A stretch of 64,000 nt of DNA from Asterias rubens (lineage: Eukaryota > Echinodermata > Asteroidea > Forcipulatida > Asteriidae): assembly GCF_902459465.1 (NCBI RefSeq), contig NC_047062.1, positions 1,738,501 through 1,802,500 of the forward strand, given 5' to 3'. Under the pieces are notes generated by a model, which saw only the letters and a program-made list of their open reading frames with translations, had not been told where the DNA came from and did no database searches. Position 1 is the stretch's first letter; each line of letters starts with the position of its first letter. The translations under genes were made by a program, and so were the position numbers. This document shows positions 1 through 12,939 of the stretch, piece by piece.

Positions 1-166
1 TTTCTTCGAGCTGCTTAAACAGTTTGCAGAAATTGAGCAGGATACCAGTCACAAATGGTACATTTGACATTGTAGTTCGGCTGGTAACCTTATTCTGGTA
101 AGCATAACTTTGTTGTGCTTGCATCTTTTTTATGCTTTAAGCAACTCTATGAAATTGGGTCCTCAA
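1..166. mobile_element. Family C MITE (gcccaatttcatagagctgctta ends), copy 1
   Basis: A family of about 170-200 bp whose ends are inverted (gagctgcttaa at the left, ttaagcaactctatgaaattggg at the right) with a core containing gcaggataccagtcacaaat and ggtaaccttattctggtaagc. Further copies at 818-988, 10655-10796, 21904-22097, 39426-39620, and a split one around 17024-18634. Confidence 0.75.
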
Positions 167-348
167 AATTGACATCAGATGAGATTTCAATATTTGGTTT
201 ATTTACAATTCAAGACCAGTCGTTACTGAACCTATTTCTCCATAGAGCCATTACCGTTTATGTACAAGGAAACCATTTATAAATATTGGCTCACTTCCCC
301 ACTGCACTCAAAAATTTGTTGAAGTGAAAGGTGACACCCTAATTAAAG

Positions 349-729
349 TTTAAAGGCAATTACTCAAAATAATTATTAGCATAAAACCTTGCTTGGTAAC
401 GAGTAATGGGGAGAGGTTGATAGTATAAAACATTGTGAGAAACAGCTCCCTCTGAAGTAACATAGTTTGCCAGAAAGAAGTAGTTTTCCACGAATTTGAT
501 TTTGAGACCTCAGATTTAGTATTTGAGGTCTCAAAATCAAGCGTCTGAAAGCACACAACTTTGTGTGACAAGGGTGTTTTTTTTTTCATTCATATCTCGC
601 AATGAGTCCCAAATTTGACGACCAATTGAGCTCAAATTTTCACAGGTTTGTTATTTTATGCATATGTTGCGATACACCAAGTGGGAAAACTGGTCTTTGA
701 CAATTACCAATAGTGTCCATTGTCATTAA
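349..729. mobile_element. TTAA-MITE family A, copy 1
   Basis: About 380 bp of the commonest repeat in the window. It has the family's terminal block (attggtaattactcaaaataattattag at one end, with the attaccaatagtgtcca counterpart at the other) and the internal inverted repeat around gatttTgagacctca/tgaggtctcaaaatc. Its left end is eroded. Ends lie at TTAA. Confidence 0.8.
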
Positions 730-817
730 AGAGCGAGGAGACTAAAGCTATTGCTTTAGGATACACTTAGGACACAAGAAGTCATGTAAAATTAAACAGC
801 TGTGCTTTCCCACCAAT

Positions 818-988
818 GGGCTCATATTCATAGAGCTGCTTAACAAGTTTCTGCTTAGCAAACATAGCAGGATAACAGTCACAGATTGTGAGTGTGAAAT
901 TGCATTTTGGTCGGTAACCATATTTTGGTAAGCATAGTTTTGTTTGGCTCAGCTACTTTTTATGAAATCTCTATGAAATTGAGCCTTG
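818..988. mobile_element. Family C MITE, copy 2
   Basis: Same core and ends as the copy at the window start (gcaggataacagtcaca, ggtaaccatattttggtaagc), diverged by scattered substitutions. Confidence 0.7.
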
Positions 989-993
989 TTTAT

Positions 994-1145
994 ACAATGG
1001 GAGACTTTCTGGGACGATAGAGGGCAACAGACTTACCGGGTAAATCCATTGTTCTCAGAATTATGCGCATGTTCAGAACTACGTAAACAATGGAAATTTA
1101 CCCGGTATGTCTGCTGCCGCCTAGCATTGGAAAGTCTCCTATTGT
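994..1145. mobile_element. 152-bp hairpin MITE
   Basis: Imperfect inverted halves: acaatgggagactttc at the left answers gaaagtctcctattgt at the right, and ttaccgggtaaat answers atttacccggtat inside. No coding capacity. Confidence 0.7.
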
Positions 1146-1925
1146 GAGGATGGAAATGGTTGAGTGAGCACATATATGCCAGTTCTGTTTATGCAGCCAA
1201 GTGGTGTGCAGGTTGGTAAGTATTTTGGATTGCTTGTGGATTCAGGGTGGTGTGACCACACCGACATTAGTAGGTGTCTATGTTATCACTGCAAAGTCAA
1301 GTATTCCTGGGGAAGGATGGTAATTTCACCGTGTAGAGTTTGAGCTTGAAGACTGACGGGGCAGTGGACTCAGTACTTGTGGCATCATCAGTACAAGGTA
1401 ATTAAGTCAGTCGTACCTGTTTTTGTTTTAACTTCTGTGGTTATAATTGCACGATACAAAATTATACCCTTTCCTTGCTCACTTGCATAGGAAAATGCGC
1501 TTCGCTCAGTACTGCCTATGCTTATGGCATCGAGGAAGGAGTATTTGTATACCAAAACATGTACAATAGGCTTTTTTGTTAGTGACAGAAAGCCTCGTTG
1601 CCAGAAACATTAAATGCTTAGGAAATGAAAGTGAAATGTTTGGCTTTGGGACCAATTCCATGAATCTTTAAACAATCCACTTGTGGTTCAGCATGCTATA
1701 GGTTTGATAACGGGGAATGGACCCTGGTTTAATTGATACTGTTTTGGTTTCATGAAAGGGTTTTATGAAATGAATTCCTCATCTAGTTAAAGTATTCGGG
1801 TACTTTTTCAAAATGTCCACAGATTTACATTAAACTTACAGGGTTTGAAGATAATGATAGTGGAAGGCCTTCCTTCAAATATTACTAACTAAGGTCCCAT
1901 TTTTGGTCCCATGAGACCAAAACTA

Positions 1926-2011
1926 TTTTAGCATGTAAAATCCCCTTAACCAGTTATGATATTATACCAAAACCATAGCATAACTGGTTAATACGTTTTT
2001 ACATGCTAAAA
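1926..2011. repeat. Short hairpin repeat
   Basis: ttttagcatgtaaaa ... ttaaccagttatg is answered by cataactggttaa ... tttttacatgctaaaa. About 86 bp, MITE-like or a miRNA-precursor-like fold; nothing else marks it as expressed. Confidence 0.55.
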
Positions 2012-3260
2012 CTGAGGAGAAAATTATTACTTATACTCATTTCTCAAAAACTACTGCACCTCCGTAAGTAAAATTTCAAGGGAAGCTTTCTACTATCATA
2101 ATCTTTAAACTGTGTAAGTTTTAAAATGTAAATCTGAGGACATTGTGTTTTTTGTTAGGAAAAAGTACATATACCCTTTAATTCTCACCAAAGTTAAAAC
2201 TAACTTAAAAATTTCCAAGAAAACACTAATGGTCGATGTTTGTTTTGGATGCCCGCCCCCCTCCATATTCTAGACTTCCATGATGTTTGTTAGTGCATGC
2301 TACACATAAAAAAGGGTTTAAGCTTTTGGCTTTGGGATTCCAAAGTGCAAATAAGGTGTTCTTGATCATTTTGTTTTCATACCTAAAATGGTAACCAAAA
2401 ATAAAGTAAAACAAAAAATAAAATAAAAATGAAACAAAAACAAACAGGTTGATTTGTCAAAAATGAAACATATACAAAAAAGTTGATTTGTCAAAAATGA
2501 AAAAAAAGGTTGATTTGTCAAAAATATTGTTAGATAAAACACATCAACAACCAATTTCCAAAAAAGGTAACAAAAGTCATGTTTTGTTTCCTTCTATTTC
2601 ATTTTATCATATCTGTTTATTACGGTGCCCAAATTGTCCCCATTGTTATGCAAGAATTTTAGAGGCAGTCCACATCCCCTGCCCCTCTTTTGGTAGTAAA
2701 CTTAGAAGAGCATACTACTAGTAGGCTTGTCAATCTGTGGTTTGACCTAGACAAAATTGCAACAGAAAAGATTTTTTTTTCAAACCCCTCTAAACAACAT
2801 TGCCTATCCAAAAAAAAAAAAAAAAAAAAAGTAAGCAGGGGAAATATGCATATTTATGTTGGTTAGATTGACATGTTGAGAATTACCACAAGATATGCTT
2901 ATAGCCAATACCTCTGCATGGAAATTTGCCTCAGGAAAATAGAAAGGGCTGCTGAGTCATATTGAACCATAATTGCACTCGAAGCAGTCAATATTTGTAT
3001 GTATGCTCTGCCACTGCCATAAGCTCATCTGAAACATGGTTGACACCATGGTTATACATTTTGTTTGGTTTGGGAGTATGACACAACATATTTACGTAGA
3101 ATTGGGTTTAACACATCTCAAAATGGCTTCTGCATGGTACATAATTCATCAATACACCAATGCAAATCTGCAAAAAAAGGGAAATTAAATATTTTACTAT
3201 CCAGGTAAAAAAAGAAAATGTTCACTCACAAGAAAAGTAATTTGATTACTAATAATGACA

Positions 3261-3543
3261 TTAAAGACACTGGACACTATTGGTAATTACTCAAAATAAT
3301 TATTAGCACTCCTTACTTGGTAACAAGTAATGGGGAGAGTTGATAGTATAAAAACATTGTGAGGAAGGGCTCCCTCTGAAGTGACGTAGTTTTCCACGAA
3401 CTTGATTTCGAGATCTCAGAATAAAAGACCAATTGAGCTCAAATTTTCACAGGTTTGTTATTTCATGCATATGTTGAGATATTGTTGTACACCAAGTGAG
3501 AAGACTGTTCTTTGACAACTACCAATAGTATCAGTGTCTTTAA
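3261..3543. mobile_element. TTAA-MITE family A, copy 2 (internally deleted)
   Basis: Starts TTAAagacactggacactattggtaatt and ends with accaatagtatcagtgtcTTTAA. It lacks the region after the internal hairpin, making it about 100 bp shorter than full copies. Confidence 0.8.
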
Positions 3544-4244
3544 GTAAAAATAATGAAAATGTATAAAGTGCTGCTGGTATCCACCAACAGAACAGAACGG
3601 AGGGTAATGTTGTTGTAGCAACAACTAAATAAGCCTAGAAAGTTTTGAACTAATAAGCCAGTGTCGGAGAACATTGAATTGTTTTAAATTGCTCCACAAT
3701 GAAGGAGCAGTAGAAGCAAACAATTTGATGCTGGATTTTCCTTCAAACATGGTTTGTTATTGGACCACATTGACTATCTCCTGCTGTAGGTTTATATTTG
3801 TTCCCCAATTTCTAAATAAGTCACTTTAAATGTCTAAATTTAGCAAACTTAGCTTAAGAGTGTGTACAGATGAAAATTGCAACTATTCCACCTGGAGAAT
3901 AGAAGTAGAAAATTGTACTAATGAAGATAGTGATTCACTGGTACCGTTTTGTCATCACTGTCAATTAAAGTAATAGACCTTTATCACGGTGCAACCCTCT
4001 TGAATTTATCCCATTGATATCAATGTTACCAAACAGAGGCTGGAAGAACAAAATAGTCTGGTTCCTATTTTCAAAATATACATTTGTTATTGTTATTCGA
4101 TACGAGGAACATGACCAAGATGGAGGCAGCATGAAAAAGGTCTATAGTGGTTGTAGACAATGCAGCAGGAAATGTCTATTTTTAATTTGTTGAAACTAAT
4201 AACCGTTGCTCGCATACAATATTAGTAGTCTGTTTTAGTATCAT

Positions 4245-4345
4245 AATAATATTATGTTTCACTTAGTTACCTGTTCATGTTTGTTGTGTTGTCATTTAGC
4301 CTTCGAGAAAGACTCTGCTAGGGTCGAAACGTCAGGCCATTAACC
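4245..4345 (+). mobile_element. Penelope-like element 3' tail (solo)
   Basis: About 100 bp nearly identical to the 3' end of the Penelope-like remnant at 58685-59380: tcatgtttgttgtgttgtc, agccttcgagaaagactctg, then agggtcgaaacgtcaggcca. No coding part accompanies it, so it is a 5'-truncated insertion. Confidence 0.65.
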
Positions 4346-6996
4346 ATTTTTTGCAATAATAATATTAATGATAATTATTATCTACAAAAGTTATTATATA
4401 TGGGTATATTTATATCCCTCGTTGTCATTGTCTGGCAACAACCACCATTACTTTATTAACATTGATACAAAATGGTAGGGTAGCAGTAAATCATAATCTT
4501 CATTGATACAATTTTCTACTTCTACTCTCCAGTTTGAATATCATTTTCAGAGAAAAAAAATTGTTCAGCCGTCTATTATAATAAAAACAAAAGGAAAAGA
4601 GATTGCATCCACAGCTGTTAATGTATTGTAAACTACTCGGAACCTGTGTGTTGTTTGCTCCTCTAGGTGAGTTAATATTAAATAGGGTAGTTAACCTAAA
4701 TTTATAGACAATTTGTCAAATATTAGGCCAACGTAGTCATAATATCATTTTGTCCCTGGTTCTCTTCATTATGCAATGTAACAACCAGAATTTGATGATT
4801 TACACAATGACCACATGACAACAAAGTCGTGATGTATATTAGGCCACTATAGGTCAAATGATGTTATTATGTTGTTTAAAAAAAAAAATTCAATGTTAAA
4901 ACATTGGAAATTTGTAAGCACAAAAACTGCTCCAGAAATTTTCATGCATGAAACATGCATGAAAATGTACGCTTTATTAAAAGTGACACTTATTGTAGGT
5001 TCAAGTTTTTAAAAGTTTATCCCCCATGCTACACAATGTAACTCCCCCTGCCTTGTTGGCATGTGTCAGTAAATAAACTAAAACTGTAGCCTAGTCTTAC
5101 AGCACTACACACCCACTTCTGGTCCTTAATAGAACACTTCCCTGTTCTCAGAAGGACCAAAGTGTATTTCAATCTAAACAACTATGAAACGTATACACGG
5201 TTTTATCCAGTAAATGGAGGATTTCTCTTTGTTCTCCTGTTGTTTGGACTTAACTTTTTTAAAGCCAGTCCCTGTCATAGTTTTGAACTCAAATTATTGC
5301 TGTGTGAAAACACCCAGATCCCCTTTGTTAAAATCCTCAGTCCTCATTTAATAAATCCCTTCACTAACTTTCTGTTGCAAACCAACAGAAGAGAACAAAT
5401 TCTGCTCATTGACCCTAATGATCTCTTGGTCTACTTCCATTCAACTATTTCCTCTAATATACATGTACATGTATAGTATGGTGACTATTTGCAAGCAGCG
5501 CTGGGTTTGTGTAAGTGGAAAATCTGACATTTTCATGCCAGTTATCACTCAGTGAACACATGCCCTGTATGCTGAGGACGAGTCTGGGCAATTATACTGT
5601 AGTCTTGATCGAATTTGAAGTGGACAAATCAACCACGAAGGGAAGGTTCCACATTGATTTCCTCAGTAATGTATCCTACATGTTCTGGATGAACTGTTAT
5701 TAACAACGAGGCCTTCAGAGTTCTACTTCTAAGAAGTGATTTCACATTTAAAAAACAAGAGAGTCTTCTTCTTGAGTTGAGTTTTTTTATAGTAAAAGTC
5801 AATCTGCTTCTATGACCCCTCACTGCTTTCTTATGACTGATTGCCTGCTTGAAGACAACCTTGTACTCGAGTCCCCGAAATTACAAATAACAGTCTCATA
5901 CAGCGGTTACCCAGTGTTCCGAAACGGTTGTCTGCAAATACAATCATTCTATTGGTTGAAATAGGCCTTGCAGTGTCGCGCAGTTTTATCTGGATTCATA
6001 TTGCTGGATGAAAAGAAATCTGGTGAGTTTATTTTTACACTGGAGCCTTTCGCTTTCATACCATAGTGACTGTGTATAGCACACAGGAAGAGTTTGAACT
6101 AACACGAGTTGTGGATGCACTTATGTTATCCATCAATTCTGATCACTAAATAGTGAGCAGCTTTTACATTTTTATCCCGTAACAGGCTGGTAAATGACAA
6201 CCTGACAGCTTTAGTAACGAGAGACAATCAGTGTTATGTTAAAGGAGATTTCCTGGAGCAAGTTGTGAGGATTGCCGGCTGGAAATCTACCTGCATGTAA
6301 CTTAATCATCTAGCGTCATTTTATTGGTTAGTGGTGCAAGACCCTGGCATTTACAGCTGATTGAACCCAACTTTATTAAAGGTAAGGGAAATTTTGATGA
6401 ATTTCTGATCTAGCATGTGTGAAGAGGCCACTGCTGAATGGAATGCAATACCGGTACACACAAGTTTAATGTCAAACCAAGGAAGTTAAAAAGTGTGACG
6501 TGCAGCTAGCTGAAATTATGGCATGTCTGAATTCAGTTAAAATTAAGAGGTGTTTGTGCACACAAAATTATTCATGGTCTATTTTATAACTCAAACTTGT
6601 TGCCAGAAACAAAATTGCAGCCAACTGTACAGGTCTATAAAGTTACATGATTTTAAAATAATAAAAAATTCAGGGCAAAACAAGCCGAATTACGTTAAAA
6701 GTAAATACATAATGCACAAACACCTAAAAGAAGAAGAGCTTGCCAGGTACACTACTGCATTTTGGCACAAATATTCACTCTCACATGCAATGAAAGCTTT
6801 CGTGTTGGCATTGTGTTTCAACCAAAAATGAATTTTAGCCTCGAACACTGATTGCAATTCAAACAAAGAAGTTACACCATATGGTCATATTAACACAGAG
6901 AAAGAAAACTCCATGGTCATGTCATTATGAATCCACCCTCAACCAGACACAGCGTTGTCCACTTATTTGCATAATGAACCAAACATCCCTTATTAC

Positions 6997-7291
6997 CATA
7001 GAGTTATGTATAAGAACTAAAGGCGCACTGGTCTATATATGCGCCCCAGCATGCACGCAGCCGGCCATTTTCTAAGTTGACAAAACTGGCATCCCACTGC
7101 GTGTATTTGTGCAGCCATTTAGTAAGTTGAACAAAACGGCATCGCGTAGCGTTTAATAAACACAAACTCCAACGTGTGTTTCATATTCAACGTGCGTACA
7201 GAATGGCGAGCGCGTGTCTCCTTGCGGTCCCGTCGCGTTTGTGCACAAAGCATCACCCGTGCGCCCTCTAGTTCTTATACATAACTCTATG
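6997..7291. mobile_element. MITE with about 29-bp terminal inverted repeats
   Basis: Ends are catagagttatgtataagaac and its inverse gttcttatacataactctatg, continuing with a related aaaggcgcac / gtgcgccct. The interior is CpG-rich compared with the flanks and has no ORF of note. Confidence 0.75.
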
Positions 7292-7538
7292 CTTATTACA
7301 CATCAGAGTGTATAAATAAAGAGAAACACATTTTTTCAATAGATGTTAAAATATAAACTGAAAAAGCAAATCGTTAACAGAACTTGTTGCTCAAATTGTG
7401 TTGGGAAATAACCATCTAACTGATGGATTTAAAAATCCAATTACTACTGAAAACTTATTGGCCACAGACTCAGAAAGTTGTATTGCAAGATTTTAATCCA
7501 ACCTAACATGGGATTCAAACTGCCTGTAGCAACCTGGC

Positions 7539-7620
7539 AATTTCGGTGGTCTAGTTGGTAAGACACTGCTCAAGAAAGTACAAAGGTCTTGGGTTCGAAT
7601 TCCACCAGAGTAATATGACT
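7539..7620 (+). mobile_element. tRNA-derived SINE head
   Basis: Shows RNA polymerase III box A (tggtctagttggtaagac) and box B (gggttcgaattcc) 38 bp apart but no cloverleaf good enough for a functional tRNA. Related reverse copies lie at 46330-46440 and 49605-49700, so it is a repeat, not a tRNA gene. Confidence 0.65.
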
Positions 7621-7843
7621 GAATTTTTTTTTCTTCACACATCAGTGTTTATGGGTAAGGCCAACATGAACAATATTTATCTCTGATGTAAATTTAACAT
7701 CTATAAAATGCAAACGCAGAAGAAAAACAAACATATTGAAGATTTCATGTGTTTGATAATTCACCTTTGCATGTAAAGATTAATCGAATATCTTTTTAAC
7801 TTAAATTTTTTGTTTCTTTGGTTCGTCAGAGGGGATATAAACC

Positions 7844-8122
7844 ATGCCAGAACGGAAAGCAAACAGGCACCAGATCTCAACGATCAAACGCCAAGGAGCC
7901 ATCAGAAGGAAACCACCCCACCACCATGATGCCGACCCAGAGAACCCCATCTTTGCCTCCATCCACAAACTCTGGAGCATGACCAACGGGATCTTGCCTG
8001 ATGTGGTCGGACGTGTCCCCGAGGAACACAGGACATTTGTGTCCCATTTATTTGGGGTTCTCAAGATTTGTCTGTTGCTGCTAGCTCTACACATGCTGTT
8101 CAGAGTTTTCTTTGGGAGTTAG
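7844..8122 (+). CDS. Small C-terminally membrane-anchored protein, family not recognised
   Basis: A 92-residue open frame with a good start context (accATGc) directly behind a credible splice acceptor (T-rich tract ending in gtcag at about 7828), so an untranslated exon probably lies upstream. The N-terminal half is very basic, with KR/RR clusters and an HHH run near residues 26-28. Residues about 30-65 are polar and look like a folded, conserved segment (motif LPDVVGRVPEEHR). Residues about 67-90 are a single hydrophobic helix (LFGVLKICLLLLALHMLF) ending four residues before the stop, the layout of a tail-anchored protein with a cytosolic N terminus. I do not recognise the family and assign no function. 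Codon use is balanced and GC is clearly higher than in the flanks, which supports real coding. A run of 17 C follows the stop. A spliced leader exon could end at about 6012 (ctg/gtgagt) but this is weak. Confidence 0.6.
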   Translation: MPERKANRHQISTIKRQGAIRRKPPHHHDADPENPIFASIHKLWSMTNGILPDVVGRVPEEHRTFVSHLFGVLKICLLLLALHMLFRVFFGS

Positions 8123-8131
8123 CTGGAACCC

Positions 8132-8148
8132 CCCCCCCCCCCCCCGAA
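8132..8148. repeat. Poly-C tract (17 C)
   Basis: A pure homopolymer immediately behind the stop codon of the 92-residue gene; length is probably unstable and prone to sequencing error. Confidence 0.9.
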
Positions 8149-8438
8149 AATCCCCCTAAATGCCTGTATCTATTGCAAATGTAAATTTATTTTTTACTGT
8201 ACAAAGAACCAGGGTGTGAGTCTCTGCAGACAAAACAAGTCTCAAAGTTAGATACCATACAAACTTTTGGAGGCAAGTTGAATGATGGCTTTTGTACCTT
8301 TTGGTAGCCCCTTGGGTTAAGATTTCACAGAGCTTTTATTAGGAACAGTGTCCTCATCACTAGAGAAGTAGATCAAATACCATGATTTCTATATGTGGAC
8401 AAAATAACAGTCGGGTTTCTTCGCCAGGCAGACATAAC

Positions 8439-8597
8439 GGCCCGTTTTGAATCCAAGGCTTCGACTCCAGGCTAGCTTGGCCTTGCGGTTGTTTTGACAA
8501 TATTGCTTGTGCTTTGCATATACGCGCTCAGGGCTTCAGACGAGAAGACAGAGCCTGCAGCCGAATCCAAGCCGAAGCCGTGGTTTCGAAAAGGGCC
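8439..8597. mobile_element. 159-bp MITE
   Basis: Imperfect inverted ends: ggcccgttttgaatccaagg at the left against the inverse of ccgtggtttcgaaaagggcc at the right, followed inward by gcttcg / cgaagc. No ORF. Confidence 0.6.
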
Positions 8598-9340
8598 AAA
8601 GAGTATGAAATCTGATACTCAGAGAAATTTCTAATCCATGAAAGAAAGAGCCAGGTGAAATAAACTTGTCAACCAAATGTTCATGTAATAATATCTCATA
8701 CCTACAGTGGAAAACAAAGTGTTCCCTGAAAGAAGTGTTGTGATTGGCAGATTGGAACAGAGATGTCTTTTCTTATGAGACACTTCATAATGAAGCTACT
8801 ACTTGTGACTCAAAACATTACTTGGAACTACTGTCTTACTTTGGACTTGGCTCCACAGAATTGAGCAATTTTCATTGCTTTTAATTTGTTACAAAAACTC
8901 TTGCCGTTTAACAGAACAAGATTTCTTTGGCAAAATCGAAGGGTTTCCTGAGCTTTGTGAACAAAATAAATGTCCATAATCGATTAATAAACATTTCTCA
9001 TTAGATAAAAAGTTATCACTGGAGACATCTCATAATGTTCACCATTTTGAAGCATTCAGAAATAATCGCAAAAGATTAACAATTAGGGAACCTTTTGTGT
9101 GAGAAGGTCGCAGATTTGATATGCAGTTAAGAACGTTACAATTGTGCTAAGAGCACCGCATGATTTCAAATTGGGTTGTTTCACACTTGGCCTTGTACAC
9201 ATCTGTTAGTTTGACTATGTTAGATGATATTCATACAATTTTAAAGGTAATGTTTTCTTTTTAAACTAATTTTATAATTAAGTCATGTGGTCTTCAACTT
9301 GAGAATGAGTACTTCTTAAGTAATTTAAAGTTCTAAAGGC

Positions 9341-9500
9341 AGGTTGGTGTAGCGTCGTGTCTTGCCTCGCCTTCCACCTGGGGGACCCCGGTTCCAATCC
9401 CACTGGGGGCACTATGTGAATGGGTTTTCAGTCCCTAATTGACTGCGTGGGTTTTCCCTGGAATAATACTCTGGGGGTTTTCCACGCACATCTACAACGG
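9341..9500 (+). mobile_element. tRNA-derived SINE
   Basis: Box A-like ggttggtgtagcgtcgtg and box B-like ggttccaatcccactgggg, followed by a body with two gggttttcc blocks. A diverged reverse copy lies at 42650-42895. Confidence 0.6.
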
Positions 9501-10130
9501 AAATTTCTTCATTATCTTCTCGTTTGGCTCTAATTTGGGCGTTGAGAATAATTATCCAGATCTAGAATGGATTAAAAGCTTGAAAGTCATTAAAGGTAGT
9601 GTCATACTTCCATAATGACTCAGAAAAGTGCCATTGATTGATAGAAAGTATTTTTACGAATTTGAATATCCAAAGATCATCTAGAGGCGACTTTTGGAAA
9701 TTTTCATGGAGCCTATTTGCATGGATGCTGCCCTCAATTCAGCCACAGTTTATGGTTGATGGCTGCTGTCACCTTGCTTAACAAGGATAGATTCAACATT
9801 CTGGATGAAAATACCACCGGGACAGTTTTGTAGTTCCCGAGTCCCAAAAGCTCCCATGTTTGATTGGCAGAATGTTATCCCACAGCACTTTGTAAGCCAT
9901 AACATGTTGCTACATGTATGTAAAAGAAGTAGGTCTCATAATTCAAACATAGTCCCACATACATGACATACACATACCTTGCAGGAAAATACTGTATGTT
10001 AAAGCGCCTTGAATGTGATCGAGTGATGGATATGCACACTATATAAGAAGCCACTATTATTTATGGGGCAATTCTTATACATGTAGTTTGATTAGAAATG
10101 GCATCCATTGTTGTTTTACTGAAAATCTAA

Positions 10131-10505
10131 TTAAAGGCACTGTACACGATTGGTAATTGTCAAAGACCAGTGTTTTCACTTGGTGTATCCCATTATAAGC
10201 AGAAAATAACAAACCTGTGAAAATTTGCACTCAATTGGTCATCAAAGTAGCGAGAGAATAAAGAAAGAAAAAAAACCCTTGTTGGACGAATTTGTGTGCT
10301 TTCAGATAGGAATAAAAGACCTCTATCTAGAAGTCTTTTAATATTTTAGTGATAAATTACCTCTTTCTCAAAAACTACGTTGCTTCAGAGGGAGTCGTTT
10401 CCCACAATGTTTTATACTATCGACAGCTCTCCAATGCTCGTTACCAAGTCAGTTTTTAAGTTCATAGTTGTTTTGAGTAATTACCAATCGTGTACCTTCC
10501 CTTAA
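10131..10505. mobile_element. TTAA-MITE family A variant (gtacacgattgg type)
   Basis: Begins TTAAaggcactgtacacgattgg and ends accaatcgtgtaccttccCTTAA; the body is the family A body in reverse orientation but with a diverged end sequence. The same variant occurs at about 24303-24620 and 55625-55991, so it forms a subfamily. Confidence 0.8.
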
Positions 10506-10654
10506 ACTAAGATAAAGGAATTGCTTGCCCATTGTAAGTTTTTTGTACATTAAAGTTAGATCATGTATCTACATAACTCAATGTTTCTGAAGTACATTTT
10601 ATGTAGCTTTCTCCCCATACGAACTATCGTCATCATTACGATCATCAACATCAG

Positions 10655-10796
10655 GGCCAAGAAATGAGCAGGATACCAGTGACAAATAGTACATGTGACA
10701 GAGCAGTTTAGCTGGTAACCTTATTCTTGTAAGCATAATTTTGTTGTGCTTAGCTACTTGTTATGCTTAAGGAGCTCTATGAAATTGGGTCTAGAC
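10655..10796. mobile_element. Family C MITE, copy 3
   Basis: Core gcaggataccagtgacaaat, ggtaaccttattcttgtaagc and right end taaggagctctatgaaattgggtc. Confidence 0.7.
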
Positions 10797-10984
10797 TGTA
10801 TCTTCATCCTTTGATGTTGGATGAAGCCCTCTTCCATAAATGTCCATTGTCTTCTGTCATTTTTCATTCTACTCCATGTTGCCATCTCTCCTTGAAACTT
10901 ATGACTTTAACAAAGGGGTTCTTGGTGCTTCAACAGAACCAATTAGCGTTTTTGAGATACGGTGACCACTGTAGGAGTGCACTG

Positions 10985-11069
10985 TGTGGTTTGGGTGTAT
11001 ACAGACAGACTTACCAAAACCTTACAGTGTTTCATTCAGTATTATGTCCACCATATCAAAATAGCTTAT
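10985..11069. mobile_element. Fragment of gaggtatgg-TIR MITE (family F)
   Basis: Shares gtggtttgggtgtatacaga, acttaccaaaacctt and the end tgtccaccatatc...agcttatg with the copy at 38513-38636. The left terminus is lost. Confidence 0.6.
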
Positions 11070-12819
11070 GTGAGTAATATATGGAAATATCACGAAGAAA
11101 AGCAGACAAACAAAGAAAAAAGGGGAACAAATCCAAACAATCAGAAGAAAAAACCAACTAAATGACTCAGAAAATGCTGGGAAATTCAACTTAAACAATG
11201 AAATCATTGCACATTTATTTATTCATTTTCAATTAATACATGAACTGCTACATGAATAAAGCAATACTTATTCTGACTATGGCCATCATAAAACCTGAAA
11301 CAATAGGAATGTAGAAAACAATTACAATAAATTAGTTGGTGGCAAAACTATCTCAACTAAAATTGTAAATACATGCAAAAATTAGCGTCAAATTTCTTAG
11401 ATCATTAAAAAATAAAAATCTAAAATCAATGAAAACTCTTATCTTAATAAAACATACAGAACATAATGGTGTGAACAGTTAAAATTAAAAAGACTTGCTT
11501 AAAAACAAAAAATCTGTATAAAAAAATACAAAATGTTGAACAAATTCTCATATGATCTGGAAAAAATGTCAGTACATTGCACTGTTACATATCTGAAAAA
11601 TTAAATGGTACTAAAAATTTTTAAAAATCAAGTTCAAGAAAATTTGCCCCCAAAATGAAGCACATTAATGCGCATAAAATCTTACTCGGTAAAAAGCACT
11701 ATTTAACCAGGAAATTACTGTTTGAGATGTTATCAATTTAAACCACAAGGGAAACTGATTTTTTGGGTTGAACAAAGAATTGACTTTGAGATTTTAAAAA
11801 CCAAAACATTCTTTTTTTCATTTTCAGTGTTCTTGGAAATTAAGGGGTAGTCAAGTGTCTCTTTTTCAACCCCACTCCTTAATAACAAGATGGATTTCCC
11901 CCACCCTTGGGTAGACAGGGATGTGATGGGCTGTTGAGAAAAAAACTCTTGAGCGCAAAGCGCGAAAGCATGCAAGCTCAAAAACTTGCGAGCATGAAGC
12001 CCATTGGTTTTAAAAGCCCTCTTGCAATCTGGGCATTATTATATGGTTTTATATTTTTTTATGAATTTGATCTATAAATTATTATTATTATTTTTTTTTT
12101 TTGGGGGGGGGACCCCCAAAAATATGTTTTCGTTTTTTTAAGGGAAAAAACAACACTGGTATTCTGATTAAAAAACAGGGAAATTGCATCCCTGGGGAGA
12201 GCTTGTGGTGAGAGCACTGTCCTCAGCTGTCACACTTTATTTAAGTACAGCGTACCCATAAATAAAACAACAACAGGAAAAAATCACACTCCACATTGGG
12301 TTGCCATGGAATCTTGGCACATGTGTAGAATAATTGACACATGCAATAAACTGCAATAAAAAGTATCATTAGATTTACATATAACCATCTTCTACAGGAA
12401 TGCATAATTTAGTAGAATAAGCCTCAAGCATTCATAATACGCACCAACTTAAAAATGTCAAGCAAATGTTTATCAAAGACACTCGCCGTAAATCTTATTA
12501 GGAATTATTTGCCCTGGATTGCACAAATCTACATTAGGCTCTCACAGTAAAATCTCAACAGGAAACTGAGATGTATATTTAAAAATAATTTACTACTTAG
12601 CTCACATAAAAAATAGGGTCACAGATTGGTAAATTACCAAAAATACTTATTAGTTGAGAAGCACTGCAGTTGTTTAAAATACAAACTATTTTGAATGTTT
12701 GAGAAAGGATTCCCTTCGCAGTAATATTGAAAAAAAAATTCGCCGCCGAAAGATTGAATCTGAGAACAAAGCATGGATAAATTGTCTCTAAGATTTCTAA
12801 GGCTAAATGTCATTTTGCA

Positions 12820-12862
12820 GATGCTGCAACCAGAGATGCAGATGCTGCAACCAGAGATGCAG
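12820..12862. repeat. 21-bp tandem repeat (about 2 to 3 units)
   Basis: The unit gatgctgcaaccagagatgca is directly repeated with no change between the first two copies. Confidence 0.7.
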
Positions 12863-12939
12863 TTGCTATCTGCCGTTACCTTGTTAAACAAGCCTCTAAC
12901 TTGCATCTTGCAATCAGGGAGATACAATCAGAATTACAT

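Noticed and set aside
4290-4345. Hammerhead ribozyme in the Penelope tail
   Set aside because: gaaac and gtc words are present, but no CUGANGA core or stem III could be placed.
7539-7620. Possible tRNA gene
   Set aside because: Boxes A and B are present but the arms do not pair into a good cloverleaf and related copies occur at 46330 and 49605, so it is a SINE.
12780-12935. Plus-strand frame DAATRDADAATRDA following an acceptor-like tttgcag
   Set aside because: Driven by the 21-bp repeat; there is no downstream donor or recognisable domain.
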